Shown: positions 13,719-22,012, numbered from the stretch's first letter. The stretch: 27,152 nt of DNA from Sporosarcina sp. ANT_H38 (GCF_008369195.1 NZ_VOBC01000008.1:1-27152), one strand, 5' to 3'. Notes: a model not told the origin generated them from the letters alone. Made by a program: numbers and translations.

Positions 13719-15485
13719 CTATTTACATAATTCGTTTAACCTTTTAAATTTCCTATTAAATATCTCAATGGCGTCTAATATATATTGACTAGAGAATAAA
13801 TCTATCTCCAAAATTTTCATCACGGATGTAAAAGACTGACTGGATCCAGCCTCCATCCCCTTCAAGATATTCTCAACCGGTATTTTTCCATCTATGATTT
13901 TTTGGGCAACGGTTACAGAAAGTAAAAAACCCATTACATATCTATAAGAGTAAAAGGAATCGAAGAAATTTGGATTCTTTAACCACTCGTATTTCAAGTT
14001 TTTATCAACCTTTAAGCTAGTACCGTAGTATTCTGATAATAGATGCATATATATTTCACTGATATCTTCCGGAATCATTACTTCTCCGTTTTCTATTATT
14101 GAATGAAGCTTTACTTCAAAATCAGAATACATTGATTGACGAAATACAAATCCCCTAAATCTTTCTAACCAGTTATTTAGAAAATATTTTTCCTCTGTTT
14201 TGGTAGTAGCCATGTTATCAAGGTATTCAAACAATAAATTTTCATTTAATAACGCAAAGAACTCTCCTAAGATATCCGAAAACTGAGAATATGTGTAGGG
14301 TTGTTTTTTATTTGTATAAAAATGTTGAATAGCATGTCCAACCTCATGAACAAGATTAAATACATCATCAGTTTGACCTGTGAAATTCATCAATACAAAA
14401 GGGTTTCTTTCGTAGATATTAAATGTGTAAGCCCCTCTTTCCTTCCCTCTATTTGGCAACACATCTATCCATTTTTCTTCCAGTATCATATCGAAAATAA
14501 TTTGATATGATTTACCAAAATACTTGAATGATTCTCTGGCAATATCACAAGCTTCCTTAAATGAATAATTTACATCAGTCTTTTGGGACGTAGAAAAAAA
14601 CATATCGAACCAGCCAATATTATTTACCCCTAATTCTGTTTTTTTGTATTTCATGAATTCGTGTAAAGAAGAAACATTATTCCGTATATTACTAATTAAA
14701 TTATTGAAAATTTCCAGATTGATTCCATCTTGTTCTAATACTAATTCTAAATATGAGTTTTTGTTATGCTTATTTGCTAAATAATGTTTATTTTTTATAT
14801 CACTCATTAATAGATTGGTGATGGTATTACCATATTGAATATATGTCTCCATTAAGGAATCAAAAGATGCTTTTCTAACACCCCTATCGTTATTCATCAA
14901 GTAATTAAAATAATTATCCAACCCCACCGATATAATATTCCCCTCACTATCTTTAATATCCTTAAAGGTAAAGTCGTTATTTAAAAGTGTATAATTTTTT
15001 TCAGGAGCTTGGAAAGCATCTAAAAGAATTCCGTTATAGCTTTCTAAAAGGTCTTTATTACTCGCTAGATTTAGAAAATAGTTCTCATACAATTCTAATT
15101 CTGGAAGCCCTTTAGATAAATTACTAAACTCTTCTAATGATATAGTACTAAGAGCTTTCTCGATATTTACTAAAGAATCTAGAACTTCTTCATACAGCTG
15201 TTCTGACTTTTCCATAAGGAGTAAGGCCTTTTTGTTGGTTTTTTCAATATCAAGTAATATTAAACTATACCCATATAGTTTTTCGAATCTTTTTTCAATT
15301 AGTTCTTTAAATTTTATAAGTCTCAGCAAGGAACTAGAAGAAATAGATTCATCTTTTCCAATACTCCTATATTCGATTAATAAGTCCTGAATTGATTTAT
15401 ATTCCTTTTCCCAATCTTCAACACATTTAAAAATAAGCGATATGTTTAGCTTAAACGAATCTGATATCTCTTCTCTAACTTTCAT
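13719..15485 (-). CDS. M3-family zinc oligoendopeptidase (PepF-like)
   Basis: The 588-residue metallopeptidase has the M3 zinc motif HEVGH (His 380, Glu 381, His 384) in FNLVHEVGHAIQHFY. The downstream Glu of the third ligand lies in the ILGEFFALLNENLLFEYL region, and the FYSYRYVMGFLLS helix near the C-terminus is typical of PepF. Length and motif spacing match intact oligoendopeptidases. It acts in the cytosol on short peptides. It is the first gene before the 19-residue peptide, on the same strand, with a separate promoter between them. It could remove a leader from the modified peptide, degrade imported product as self-protection, or recycle failed peptides. The sequence does not decide between these. 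Its low-GC, AAA/TTA-rich codon use is like the rest of the cluster. Confidence 0.9.
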   Translation of the reverse strand: MKVREEISDSFKLNISLIFKCVEDWEKEYKSIQDLLIEYRSIGKDESISSSSLLRLIKFKELIEKRFEKLYGYSLILLDIEKTNKKALLLMEKSEQLYEEVLDSLVNIEKALSTISLEEFSNLSKGLPELELYENYFLNLASNKDLLESYNGILLDAFQAPEKNYTLLNNDFTFKDIKDSEGNIISVGLDNYFNYLMNNDRGVRKASFDSLMETYIQYGNTITNLLMSDIKNKHYLANKHNKNSYLELVLEQDGINLEIFNNLISNIRNNVSSLHEFMKYKKTELGVNNIGWFDMFFSTSQKTDVNYSFKEACDIARESFKYFGKSYQIIFDMILEEKWIDVLPNRGKERGAYTFNIYERNPFVLMNFTGQTDDVFNLVHEVGHAIQHFYTNKKQPYTYSQFSDILGEFFALLNENLLFEYLDNMATTKTEEKYFLNNWLERFRGFVFRQSMYSDFEVKLHSIIENGEVMIPEDISEIYMHLLSEYYGTSLKVDKNLKYEWLKNPNFFDSFYSYRYVMGFLLSVTVAQKIIDGKIPVENILKGMEAGSSQSFTSVMKILEIDLFSSQYILDAIEIFNRKFKRLNELCK

Positions 15486-15523
15486 TTGAACACCCCTAAG
15501 TTATATTAGTAATTGCCACTCAG

Positions 15524-15532
15524 TGTTATAAT
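15524..15532 (+). promoter_or_regulatory. Extended -10 promoter of the DinB-fold gene
   Basis: TGTTATAAT at 15524-15532 is a perfect extended -10 (TGnTATAAT), 35 bp before the DinB-fold gene start. The region is shared with the divergent peptidase gene. Confidence 0.45.
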
Positions 15533-15567
15533 ATTATTACAATTCAATTATACAGGAGGAATTAACA

Positions 15568-16032
15568 ATGGATTCCAAACAGCTAATTATTCTGAATTTA
15601 GAGGAAGTTAGAAGAAGAAGTCTCAAAATATGGATGGGTATTCCAATAAACCTTCTTGATTGGAAGCCTGATAAAGATGCAATGTCTTTTAAACAAGTTA
15701 TAAGACATGTATTAGAAAGTGAATACGATTATCACCAAATTTTGTTAGAAAATGATTTAAAAAACGATTCTCCATATAACTTAAAACCATTCTTATCTAT
15801 CGAAGAGGAAATAGAATTTTCTGGAAAGTATAGAAAAGACTTTTTTAACACTATTAACTCTTATTCAATTGATGATTTTATAAATATTAAAATCGATAGA
15901 ACAGATGTTGGATATGTAAGAACACTCGGAGATATGTTGCTAAGGATTGCATATCATGAATCCATCCATAGCGGTCAAACTTTACAATCATTAAGGACCG
16001 TAGGAGTCGAACGTCCGGATATTTGGGATTAA
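15568..16032 (+). CDS. DinB-fold protein of the peptide cluster
   Basis: The 154-residue four-helix protein of the DinB/YfiT superfamily has the three metal-binding histidines in place: His 47 (in VIRHVLESE) and the HxxxH pair His 130 and His 134 (YHESIHSGQ). Members bind a divalent metal, and several are bacillithiol- or other thiol-dependent transferases. CAGGAGGAATTAAC gives a strong ribosome site before the ATG at 15568. It is divergent from the M3 peptidase, 82 bp apart, and closes the cluster. A role in self-immunity (detoxifying the product) or in tailoring is possible but rests on position alone. Confidence 0.82.
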   Translation: MDSKQLIILNLEEVRRRSLKIWMGIPINLLDWKPDKDAMSFKQVIRHVLESEYDYHQILLENDLKNDSPYNLKPFLSIEEEIEFSGKYRKDFFNTINSYSIDDFINIKIDRTDVGYVRTLGDMLLRIAYHESIHSGQTLQSLRTVGVERPDIWD

Positions 16033-16273
16033 ACATTTTTAAATTACAAATTACTTTGATATCGATCGTTTAGCCAAAGCTTGTACCATACATAACTTAA
16101 TTTGATGTGGGTGCGTACTATAATTCAACTCAAAGTGTTTGCTAATCCTGTAACGGTGATAGTTAAAATGTATGACAAATTTTAGGTCCCCATCCCATGC
16201 TGGAAAGCTTGAAGCTAGTCATAGTAAGGGTTGAAAGTTAAGAAGGAATTCGATCGCTGAACGACCTAAATTA
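16033..16273. other. Intergenic region without a gene
   Basis: About 240 bp between the DinB-fold gene and the relaxase terminator. I see no open frame with a ribosome site. Confidence 0.4.
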
Positions 16274-16310
16274 TAGAAAAACAGCCACTACCTAACCGGT
16301 AGTGGCTGTT
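16274..16310 (-). terminator. Terminator of the relaxase gene
   Basis: A perfect 13-bp stem, AACAGCCACTACC (16280-16292) with its complement at 16298-16310, has loop TAACC. A T-rich tract follows on the minus strand. Confidence 0.85.
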
Positions 16311-16321
16311 CATGATTCTTT

Positions 16322-18511
16322 TTAGCGTTCCATATCCCATCTGTTTTCTCGTTTTTTACCTTTCCCTTTGCCACGCTGGAGCTGCTGCTGTCTAGTTGAT
16401 CTTTCCTGTTCTCTTCCTGCCTGTTCAATCCCTTTAACAATTGCGTCTAAAATACCCAAACCATTTAGTGCGGTTTTAATTAGCCCATTAAATTCAGGAA
16501 TTCGAACTTGCATATCCTCATAAGTTTTGCTCTGCTTTTCAAAATCAGTTCTTCCAGTAATACCTTCTCGTTTCATGTAATTCTCGTAGCTATCTCGGGC
16601 AATAACAGCCTTTTCATACTCGTTTTTGGTTGATTTTGAAACAAACATTTTTGAAAATGAATTTTTATTTTTGTAGTTTTCAACAATGTCACGATATTTT
16701 TCATAATCCTTCAGATAGTTTTCAGCACGATGTAAACGTGAACTGTATTGTTCTGTGTAAGAAACTTTATCTTTAAGTTGCTTGATCTCTTGATGTTTAT
16801 TGGTCACAAACTTTTCAGTCGCTTCGACAGGAACAATTTTTCCGTTCTTTTTATTAACTTCATTCAACTTGTGAGCTGTTTCATAGCTCATATACTGCAT
16901 TTCAGATCGTTCGGGGTAGTTAAATGCCACTTGACGGACAAAACCGTTTTTAAGGGCATTCTCGGCATTACTAAGGGCATCAATTTCACGAGCAATCTGT
17001 TGACGCTGACTTCGATTTGTTTCAATTAGTCCTGGGCGCTCTGTTTCAGATTTGGCCTGAACCTGTTTAAATTCAATTTCAGTTTCGAATCCAAGCTTTT
17101 CACGATGGTAATTTAGTTTTTCTTCAAGCCCGTTAATTTGGTTGAGACAATCAGAAATAACCCCTTCGGCATGTTCTTTTATTGTGCGATTGTCTTTGAA
17201 TTTCAACGGGTTTAACCAGTTGATTTGTTCAATTTTTTGCAGTTGTTCTTGAATCCTGCCTTGGTTGTGTGCAATCGATTTATATTGAGAGGCAGCTTCA
17301 TTTATCGTTTGACTTTTCCAAAGAAGAAACTGTTTTCCATTGCTTAATCGTTCTGACGATTTATCAATTTGTTGTCGTCTCTCTGCAATTTTCGGCAGAG
17401 AAGGATCTGCTTTTAAATACGTGCGAGCAATTTGTAAATCGTCATGTTCTGCAGGAGTATTGAAGCGTTGTTTTTTCTGTTCAACTTTTCTTTGCTGCTC
17501 TTTTTCTTTTCTCGCATTTTCTTCAAATTCTCTTCTAAGTCTTTCGATGAATTCTTCTTGTGATAACTGTGTTGAAGGCTGTTTCGGTTTAACTTCAGTT
17601 ACTTGTTCAGGCTGACGGACTTGTTCTGTTTCAACATTGCTTTGCTGCACTACTTCTTCTTTCTTACCTGTTAAAAATTTTGCTATAAACTTATCGACCA
17701 ATTCCTCTGATGAAGAGTGTTCAGGAACAGATTTAACCTTACTTCCTTGTTCAAACTGACGGGCTCTTTCTGCTTCAATAGCCTGTTTTTCTTCACGATA
17801 TTTTTGTAAATCAACGACCAAACTATTATATTCCTGACGATCACGGTTAATATCGCCTTGTGGAGTCTCTACACCACGCTTTTCCATTTCGTTAGCTACA
17901 TGGCCAAGGTGGACTGTCGGAAGTTGTTCAAGACCACGGGCTTCATGAGAAAGATGGGAAATCCGTTCTTGCACGCCCTCTCTTTCCAAACTCTTATTTG
18001 CATGGTTCGACCACTCTTCACGCCATTGGTTTAATAACTCTTTGTTGTTCCAGTCACGATTTTTTTTGCCGAATCCATCGCTCATAATTTCTCTTGTCGT
18101 TAACATGACATGTGCATGAGGATTATTCGAGTCATCACGGTGGATACAGATGTCTGCAATCATGCCTTTATCTACAAATTCTTTTTGTACAAAATCACGA
18201 ATCAATTCTTTCTGTTGTCCATTCGATAATTCAACGGGCAATGCAATATTTATTTCACGAGCAAGCTGAGAGTCTTTTCTATTCTCGGCTTTTTCAACTG
18301 CATTCCAAAGACGTTCACGATCCTTCATCCATTCAGGAGAATTGGAAGGAGCAAGAATCATGGAATCTGGAGTTACTTCTCTGCGATAAAATTTTTCTTC
18401 TCCAGTACGTTCGTCTTGCAATTTATCACCCGAGCGATAAGCAGCAGCAGCAACTGCGGATTGACCTTTTCCTCTTGAAAGAACTTGCGCTGAAAAATGA
18501 TAGATTGCCAT
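16322..18511 (-). CDS. mobA: MobQ-type relaxase (MobA/MobL family)
   Basis: The 729-residue relaxase nicks the plasmid at oriT and carries the strand to a recipient through another element's conjugation channel. Motif I is AAAAYRSGDKL, with the presumed catalytic Tyr 25. The three-His metal motif is IHRDDSNNPHAHVMLTTR (His 124, 132, 134). From about residue 250 onward the protein is a long charged, coiled-coil region rich in Glu, Gln, Lys and Arg, ending in a basic tail. The ATG at 18511 (MAIYHFSAQVLSRGKGQSAV) is chosen because GGGGGTGAG precedes it and because this is the conserved family N-terminus; the frame stays open upstream to 18652 through the oriT region. No coupling protein or type IV secretion genes are present, so the plasmid is mobilisable but not self-transmissible. 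Confidence 0.95.
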   Translation of the reverse strand: MAIYHFSAQVLSRGKGQSAVAAAAYRSGDKLQDERTGEEKFYRREVTPDSMILAPSNSPEWMKDRERLWNAVEKAENRKDSQLAREINIALPVELSNGQQKELIRDFVQKEFVDKGMIADICIHRDDSNNPHAHVMLTTREIMSDGFGKKNRDWNNKELLNQWREEWSNHANKSLEREGVQERISHLSHEARGLEQLPTVHLGHVANEMEKRGVETPQGDINRDRQEYNSLVVDLQKYREEKQAIEAERARQFEQGSKVKSVPEHSSSEELVDKFIAKFLTGKKEEVVQQSNVETEQVRQPEQVTEVKPKQPSTQLSQEEFIERLRREFEENARKEKEQQRKVEQKKQRFNTPAEHDDLQIARTYLKADPSLPKIAERRQQIDKSSERLSNGKQFLLWKSQTINEAASQYKSIAHNQGRIQEQLQKIEQINWLNPLKFKDNRTIKEHAEGVISDCLNQINGLEEKLNYHREKLGFETEIEFKQVQAKSETERPGLIETNRSQRQQIAREIDALSNAENALKNGFVRQVAFNYPERSEMQYMSYETAHKLNEVNKKNGKIVPVEATEKFVTNKHQEIKQLKDKVSYTEQYSSRLHRAENYLKDYEKYRDIVENYKNKNSFSKMFVSKSTKNEYEKAVIARDSYENYMKREGITGRTDFEKQSKTYEDMQVRIPEFNGLIKTALNGLGILDAIVKGIEQAGREQERSTRQQQLQRGKGKGKKRENRWDMER

Positions 18512-18652
18512 GATTCTCACCCCCTCATTATGATATACCCCGCTACGCGAATCCAAATTGACAAAACAAAAATGTGGAATCGTAGATGACACACTTTGAA
18601 TTTTGGAAACCGCTGACCAGCGGACGGTCTTTAAGTTGCGAAGCAATAGCAC

Positions 18653-18680
18653 ACATCGGAACGATGTATAAGTGCACCCT
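18653..18680 (+). other. oriT: Origin of transfer, nic region
   Basis: A perfect hairpin ACATCG-GAA-CGATGT (18653-18667) is followed by ATAAGTGCACCCT (18668-18680). MobQ/RSF1010-type nic regions have this form, an inverted repeat then TAAGTGCGCCCT with the nick before CCCT. Here one base differs (GCA for GCG). It lies between the divergent relaxase and accessory genes, the expected location. A further hairpin CCGCTG-AC-CAGCGG lies at 18611-18624. Confidence 0.8.
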
Positions 18681-18804
18681 TGTCACTTCGTTCTCTTGGG
18701 ACATCATACCACACCTCCCTTACCATTCCTAGCTATTGATTGGTTATTTTTCCAATATTACGGTAAACTATAAGACAACTAATAAGAATTGGGAGTTGAT
18801 TGAA

Positions 18805-19263
18805 TTGACTACACGTAAAACGGATGAAGATCGATTACAGGAATTAGAAAAACAAATTGAACAAATGAAAGCAAGAAAGCAACAAGTAGAGAATAAAATT
18901 AAACAAAAGGAACGAAAAGAACGAACTCGTAGATTGATTCAAGTGGGAGCGATATTCGAAAAATACTTTGAGATTGAAGGTGAGGAACAAGCTGAACAAG
19001 TCTCATATGCTTTGAAAACTTATGTCGAGAAAAATAAATCTAGTTTTTTAAATATCGATCTTGAAAAATCAAAAGAGAAGGATGCAATAGTTTACAAAGA
19101 AGGTGTAGAAGGTTTGTTTATACCCGAAGTAAAGAATACTGGATATAACACAAAAAAAGAGGAACCAAATAATAATATCGAGGAAAAAAAAGAACAAAAT
19201 GAAAAGTCCATTCCCGAAAATAAAAGCACTGAATATAAACTGAAAGAGGTAAAACAAAACTGA
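18805..19263 (+). CDS. Mobilisation accessory protein (DUF3847/MobC-like)
   Basis: The 152-residue protein starts at a TTG at 18805 (GGGAG 9 bases upstream). It opens with LTTRKTDEDRLQELEKQIEQ, a coiled coil leading into a basic KQKERKERTRRLIQVGAIFE segment and a KYFEIEGEEQAEQVSYALK region. This is typical of the small protein encoded divergently from MobQ relaxases. The C-terminal 60 residues are low complexity (Lys, Glu, Asn). It probably helps the relaxase bind oriT. An upstream extension of the frame to an ATG at 18736 lacks a ribosome site. Confidence 0.78.
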   Translation: MTTRKTDEDRLQELEKQIEQMKARKQQVENKIKQKERKERTRRLIQVGAIFEKYFEIEGEEQAEQVSYALKTYVEKNKSSFLNIDLEKSKEKDAIVYKEGVEGLFIPEVKNTGYNTKKEEPNNNIEEKKEQNEKSIPENKSTEYKLKEVKQN

Positions 19264-19893
19264 AGACGGTGACATTCACATCATCCATTGAAAAAAAGAT
19301 CAGCTCAAGCTGATTTCCTAACTGAAGTTAGCTTTAATTCGGCAAGAATGATGTACAAAGGGCAGTGTCAACGGTAAATGTCTGACTGGAGCGTTAGCGA
19401 AAGGAATTTAAGGAGTTGACACGTTAAGTGACTCTCCAACCTCTTTTTGATTCTCACCCATGTGAGGACCTGCTACCCGGCGAGGGGGTTGGGGGGCTGC
19501 CACTTTTCAAAAGGGGCAAGGTCTTGCTCTTAATCCTTTAACACAAATCAATTTTGTTTCCTCGAATATTTCTTCGTTTTTCTCCAATACACCTAAAAAG
19601 CGTTCTAACCCTCTTTAAATGCGTTCTAATTCACTTGTGTAGTTATATTGAATTTTTACTTTAAAAAGCTTTTATGGAGATCCTGAGCGTTTTAAAGGGT
19701 AGTTTAATAGAGATGGACAACCCCTAATTACTTTTTTAAGAGAAAAAGAGAATTAAATTTATTTTTACTTTCCACCACCACCACGTTCTTCGCGCGCGTT
19801 GTTTGTTGTTGTTTTAAAGAACTTTGTTTAAGTTCTTTGTTTTAAGTGATTTAGGCACCCTCTGAACCCTTGATATGACTGGGTTTGTAAGGT
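19264..19893. other. Long non-coding region before replicon 2
   Basis: I find no gene in these 630 bp. Features seen: hairpins ATCAGCTCAAGCTGAT and CTAACTGAAGTTAG (about 19301-19332); CTCAC-CCAT-GTGAG (19454-19467); a G-rich tract (19478-19503, runs of five and six G); repeated GCGTTCTAA motifs near 19600 and 19621 with GCGTTTTAA near 19687; a hairpin AAAGAACTT/AAGTTCTTT (19816-19838). The G-rich tract and hairpins could form a single-strand initiation site or part of the origin. Confidence 0.45.
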
Positions 19894-20010
19894 CGAAAGG
19901 TAACAGTTTCGGTTCGAAAGGTAACAGTTTCGGTTCCGTAAAGGTAACAGTTTCGGTTCGAAAGGTAACAGTTTCGGTTCGAAAGGTAACAGTTTCGGTT
20001 CGAAAGGTAA
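19894..20010. repeat. Replication origin iterons of replicon 2 (21-22-bp period)
   Basis: Five full copies and one partial copy of CGAAAGGTAACAGTTTCGGT start at 19894, 19915, 19937 (variant CGTAAAGG), 19959, 19980 and 20001. They directly precede the rep2 promoter. The sequence is unrelated to the iterons at 3259, so the two origins are not cross-recognised by simple similarity. Confidence 0.9.
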
Positions 20011-20038
20011 TTAATGATAAAAGGTGTTATACTTATTG

Positions 20039-20067
20039 TTGACACTGGATTTAAAGATATATATATT
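20039..20067 (+). promoter_or_regulatory. rep2 promoter
   Basis: A perfect TTGACA (20039-20044), a 17-bp spacer and TATATT (20062-20067) lie 28 bp after the last iteron and 48 bp before the rep2 start. Rep binding at the iterons could easily repress it. Confidence 0.75.
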
Positions 20068-20114
20068 GATAGTAAAGTAACAACTTAAGAAAACGATACA
20101 AAAGGAGAGATTCC

Positions 20115-21260
20115 ATGAAAGAAAATTACGTTGTTACACAAGGAAATAATTTAATTGAAGCCAGACATAGGAAACCTTTAAATGCTCGGGAGCAAAAAAT
20201 TATTCTTACAATGGTGTCTATGATTAATCCAACTGATGAGGATTTCACAGAATATGTAATTTCTATAAAAGATTTTCATGAAATGCTCGGTTTACAAGGG
20301 AGAGAAAAATATACAGAAATTAAAATGGTGGTAGAAAATTTAATGTCTAAAGTAATTGAAATTCCTCGTGAAGATGGGGGGTGGTTACTAACGCACTGGG
20401 TTTCAACTGCTGAATACATGCAAGGAAAAGGTGCAATACGACTCAAATTTGTTCCAGAGTTAAAGCCATATATGTTGCAGTTAAAGAATCAGTTTACGTC
20501 ATACCGATTAAGCAATATTTTATCCCTTAATAGCACCTATTCTATTCGGTTATATGAACTCATGAAAAAATGGCAACATCTAGGCAAATGGGATTTTTCT
20601 GTTGAAGAATTAAGAAGTAAATTAGGAGTTGGTGAAAAAAAATATCCGAGATACGCTAATTTTAAAGCTCGTGTTTTGATGACAGCCATTATAGAAGTAA
20701 ATGAAAAAACAGACCTCTACATAAGTATTAATGAAAATAAAAATGGACGCAGCGTGGAGCGTATTGGGTTTATAATCCAACACTCGGTCGAAAAAGAAAT
20801 CAAACTACCCGAACAAAAACAGAAACCTAAACAGCCAGAAAAAGTATTCGAAAATGAAGATGTACGAACTCGTTTGAATGCATTAGCAGAGGGTTATATA
20901 ATTGATCAATTTTACTTCGCTCAAATGTATCAGGGAGCATCATTTATTTGGAATGATGATGCTGAAAAAGAATTGAGCATGCTCATTCATTATGTGAACG
21001 AAGAAGAAAGCGTAAAAAATCCTCTAGGATTTATCAAAAAGAAGTTGCAAGATTGTGCTCAACTTTTTCAAGAAGGATTGCCTATTACGTTCGCCAATTT
21101 ACAATCAACCAAACGAAAATCGGGACGGGAAGAAAAAGTTCCTGATTGGTTTAATAAAAGAGAAAACACGGCTGACGTACGTACGGAAGATGAAAAAAAA
21201 GCATTTGAGGAAGAACGACGAAAATTACTGGAGGAGTTGGGGATGCAGGATAGCCAATGA
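20115..21260 (+). CDS. rep: Replication initiator, Rep_3/RepB family (replicon 2)
   Basis: The 381-residue initiator begins MKENYVVTQGNNLIEARHRK with the family motif LNAREQKIILTMVSMINP. The first winged-helix domain covers about residues 10-125. The second is about 130-235 and includes TYSIRLYELMKKWQ and the FKARVLMTAIIEVNEKTDL helix. A C-terminal extension (about 240-381) contains a charged linker and a helical part that may bind DnaA or the helicase. A clear ribosome site (AAAGGAGAG) precedes the ATG at 20115. It is longer than the initiator at 3417 and uses different iterons, so the plasmid carries two independent replicons. Confidence 0.93.
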   Translation: MKENYVVTQGNNLIEARHRKPLNAREQKIILTMVSMINPTDEDFTEYVISIKDFHEMLGLQGREKYTEIKMVVENLMSKVIEIPREDGGWLLTHWVSTAEYMQGKGAIRLKFVPELKPYMLQLKNQFTSYRLSNILSLNSTYSIRLYELMKKWQHLGKWDFSVEELRSKLGVGEKKYPRYANFKARVLMTAIIEVNEKTDLYISINENKNGRSVERIGFIIQHSVEKEIKLPEQKQKPKQPEKVFENEDVRTRLNALAEGYIIDQFYFAQMYQGASFIWNDDAEKELSMLIHYVNEEESVKNPLGFIKKKLQDCAQLFQEGLPITFANLQSTKRKSGREEKVPDWFNKRENTADVRTEDEKKAFEEERRKLLEELGMQDSQ

Positions 21261-21276
21261 AAACAAACTAATGAAT

Positions 21277-21318
21277 AAAAAAGGTCGATCTCTCACAAGG
21301 GAAATCGACCTTTTTTAT
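21277..21318 (+). terminator. Bidirectional terminator between rep2 and its convergent HTH gene
   Basis: AAAAAAGGTCGAT (21277-21289) pairs with ATCGACCTTTTTT (from 21304). A T or A run on each side fits both convergent genes. Confidence 0.85.
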
Positions 21319-21360
21319 TATGTATGTAGCATGCACATGCCATCCAATTATTCCGTATCA

Positions 21361-21891
21361 TTATTTCCAAAACTGATACCATTTTTTATTCTCAGTAGGG
21401 GTTATTATTTCTTTTTCTTGAACAGTTGCAGCCATTTGTTTTCTACTTTCTTGGTTTTCTCTTATGGCTGTCATTAACTTTCTGTCTCGTTCTTCTAATT
21501 TAGTATCTATATACTCTTGTTGTTTCTGCATGTGTTCAACCAATGACTGAATGACTTTGTTTTGTTCGTGGATGGCTTTATTCATGTCCTGTAAGGCTTC
21601 TCCGACATTCACAGTCATCTGTTCACCATCATCGTTCATGGTTATAGTCACAGGGTTGTCTGTATCTACCAAGGCTTTTTCGACTTGCTCCAAACTCTTT
21701 CCGTCATCATAGTGTTTCCTAATAGTAAGGATAATTGAAATCGACTCAGAAGCTATAAAATAGCTTTTTCCCTTCTTTTGAACATTTAGGTGGTGTCCGT
21801 GATTCCTAATGTACCTACGAATGGTTGCGTTTGGTATGTTTGTTTGTTTCTCAACCGCTAATACAGTTAGCCATTCAACGTCTTTGTTCAT
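21361..21891 (-). CDS. MerR-type HTH and coiled-coil protein, DUF3967-like (replicon 2 partner)
   Basis: The 176-residue protein has an N-terminal DNA-binding domain (LTVLAVEKQTNIPNATIRRY, then a recognition loop to about residue 70). A long coiled coil follows (LQDMNKAIHEQNKVIQSLVE and KQQEYIDTKLEERDRKL, about 95-150), then the aromatic C-terminus NKKWYQFWK seen in DUF3967 proteins. GAGGTGACTGC precedes the ATG at 21891. It is convergent with rep2, the same arrangement as the DUF3967-like gene next to rep1. The HTH plus coiled coil plus hydrophobic tail would suit a protein that binds plasmid DNA and an envelope or nucleoid partner, but this is not proven. Short repeats upstream may be its operator. 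Confidence 0.8.
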   Translation of the reverse strand: MNKDVEWLTVLAVEKQTNIPNATIRRYIRNHGHHLNVQKKGKSYFIASESISIILTIRKHYDDGKSLEQVEKALVDTDNPVTITMNDDGEQMTVNVGEALQDMNKAIHEQNKVIQSLVEHMQKQQEYIDTKLEERDRKLMTAIRENQESRKQMAATVQEKEIITPTENKKWYQFWK

Positions 21892-21957
21892 GCAGTCACC
21901 TCACCCCGTTCACCATCTAGTCATTATAGAGTAGTTCGCTATCTATCAAGGAAATCC

Positions 21958-22006
21958 TGCGGTTACGGTCATGATTGCAGTCACGGATTCGTTCATGCGG
22001 TCACGG
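21958..22006. promoter_or_regulatory. Three direct repeats upstream of the replicon 2 HTH gene
   Basis: TGC(G/A)GT(T/C)ACGG occurs at 21958, 21976 and 21996. A partial TGCAGTCAC at 21891 overlaps the start codon of the HTH gene. The spacing of 18-20 bp suggests binding on one face of the helix. They could be the centromere-like or operator site of the HTH protein. Confidence 0.5.
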
Positions 22007-22012
22007 CCAAAT

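Noticed and set aside
19894..20010. Possible CRISPR array
   Set aside because: The 21/22-bp repeats are contiguous with no spacers, and sit next to a rep gene; they are iterons. The same applies to 3259-3365.
19851..20045. 64-codon minus-strand frame with a repeated CYLSNRN peptide
   Set aside because: The peptide repeat is simply the translation of the replication iterons.
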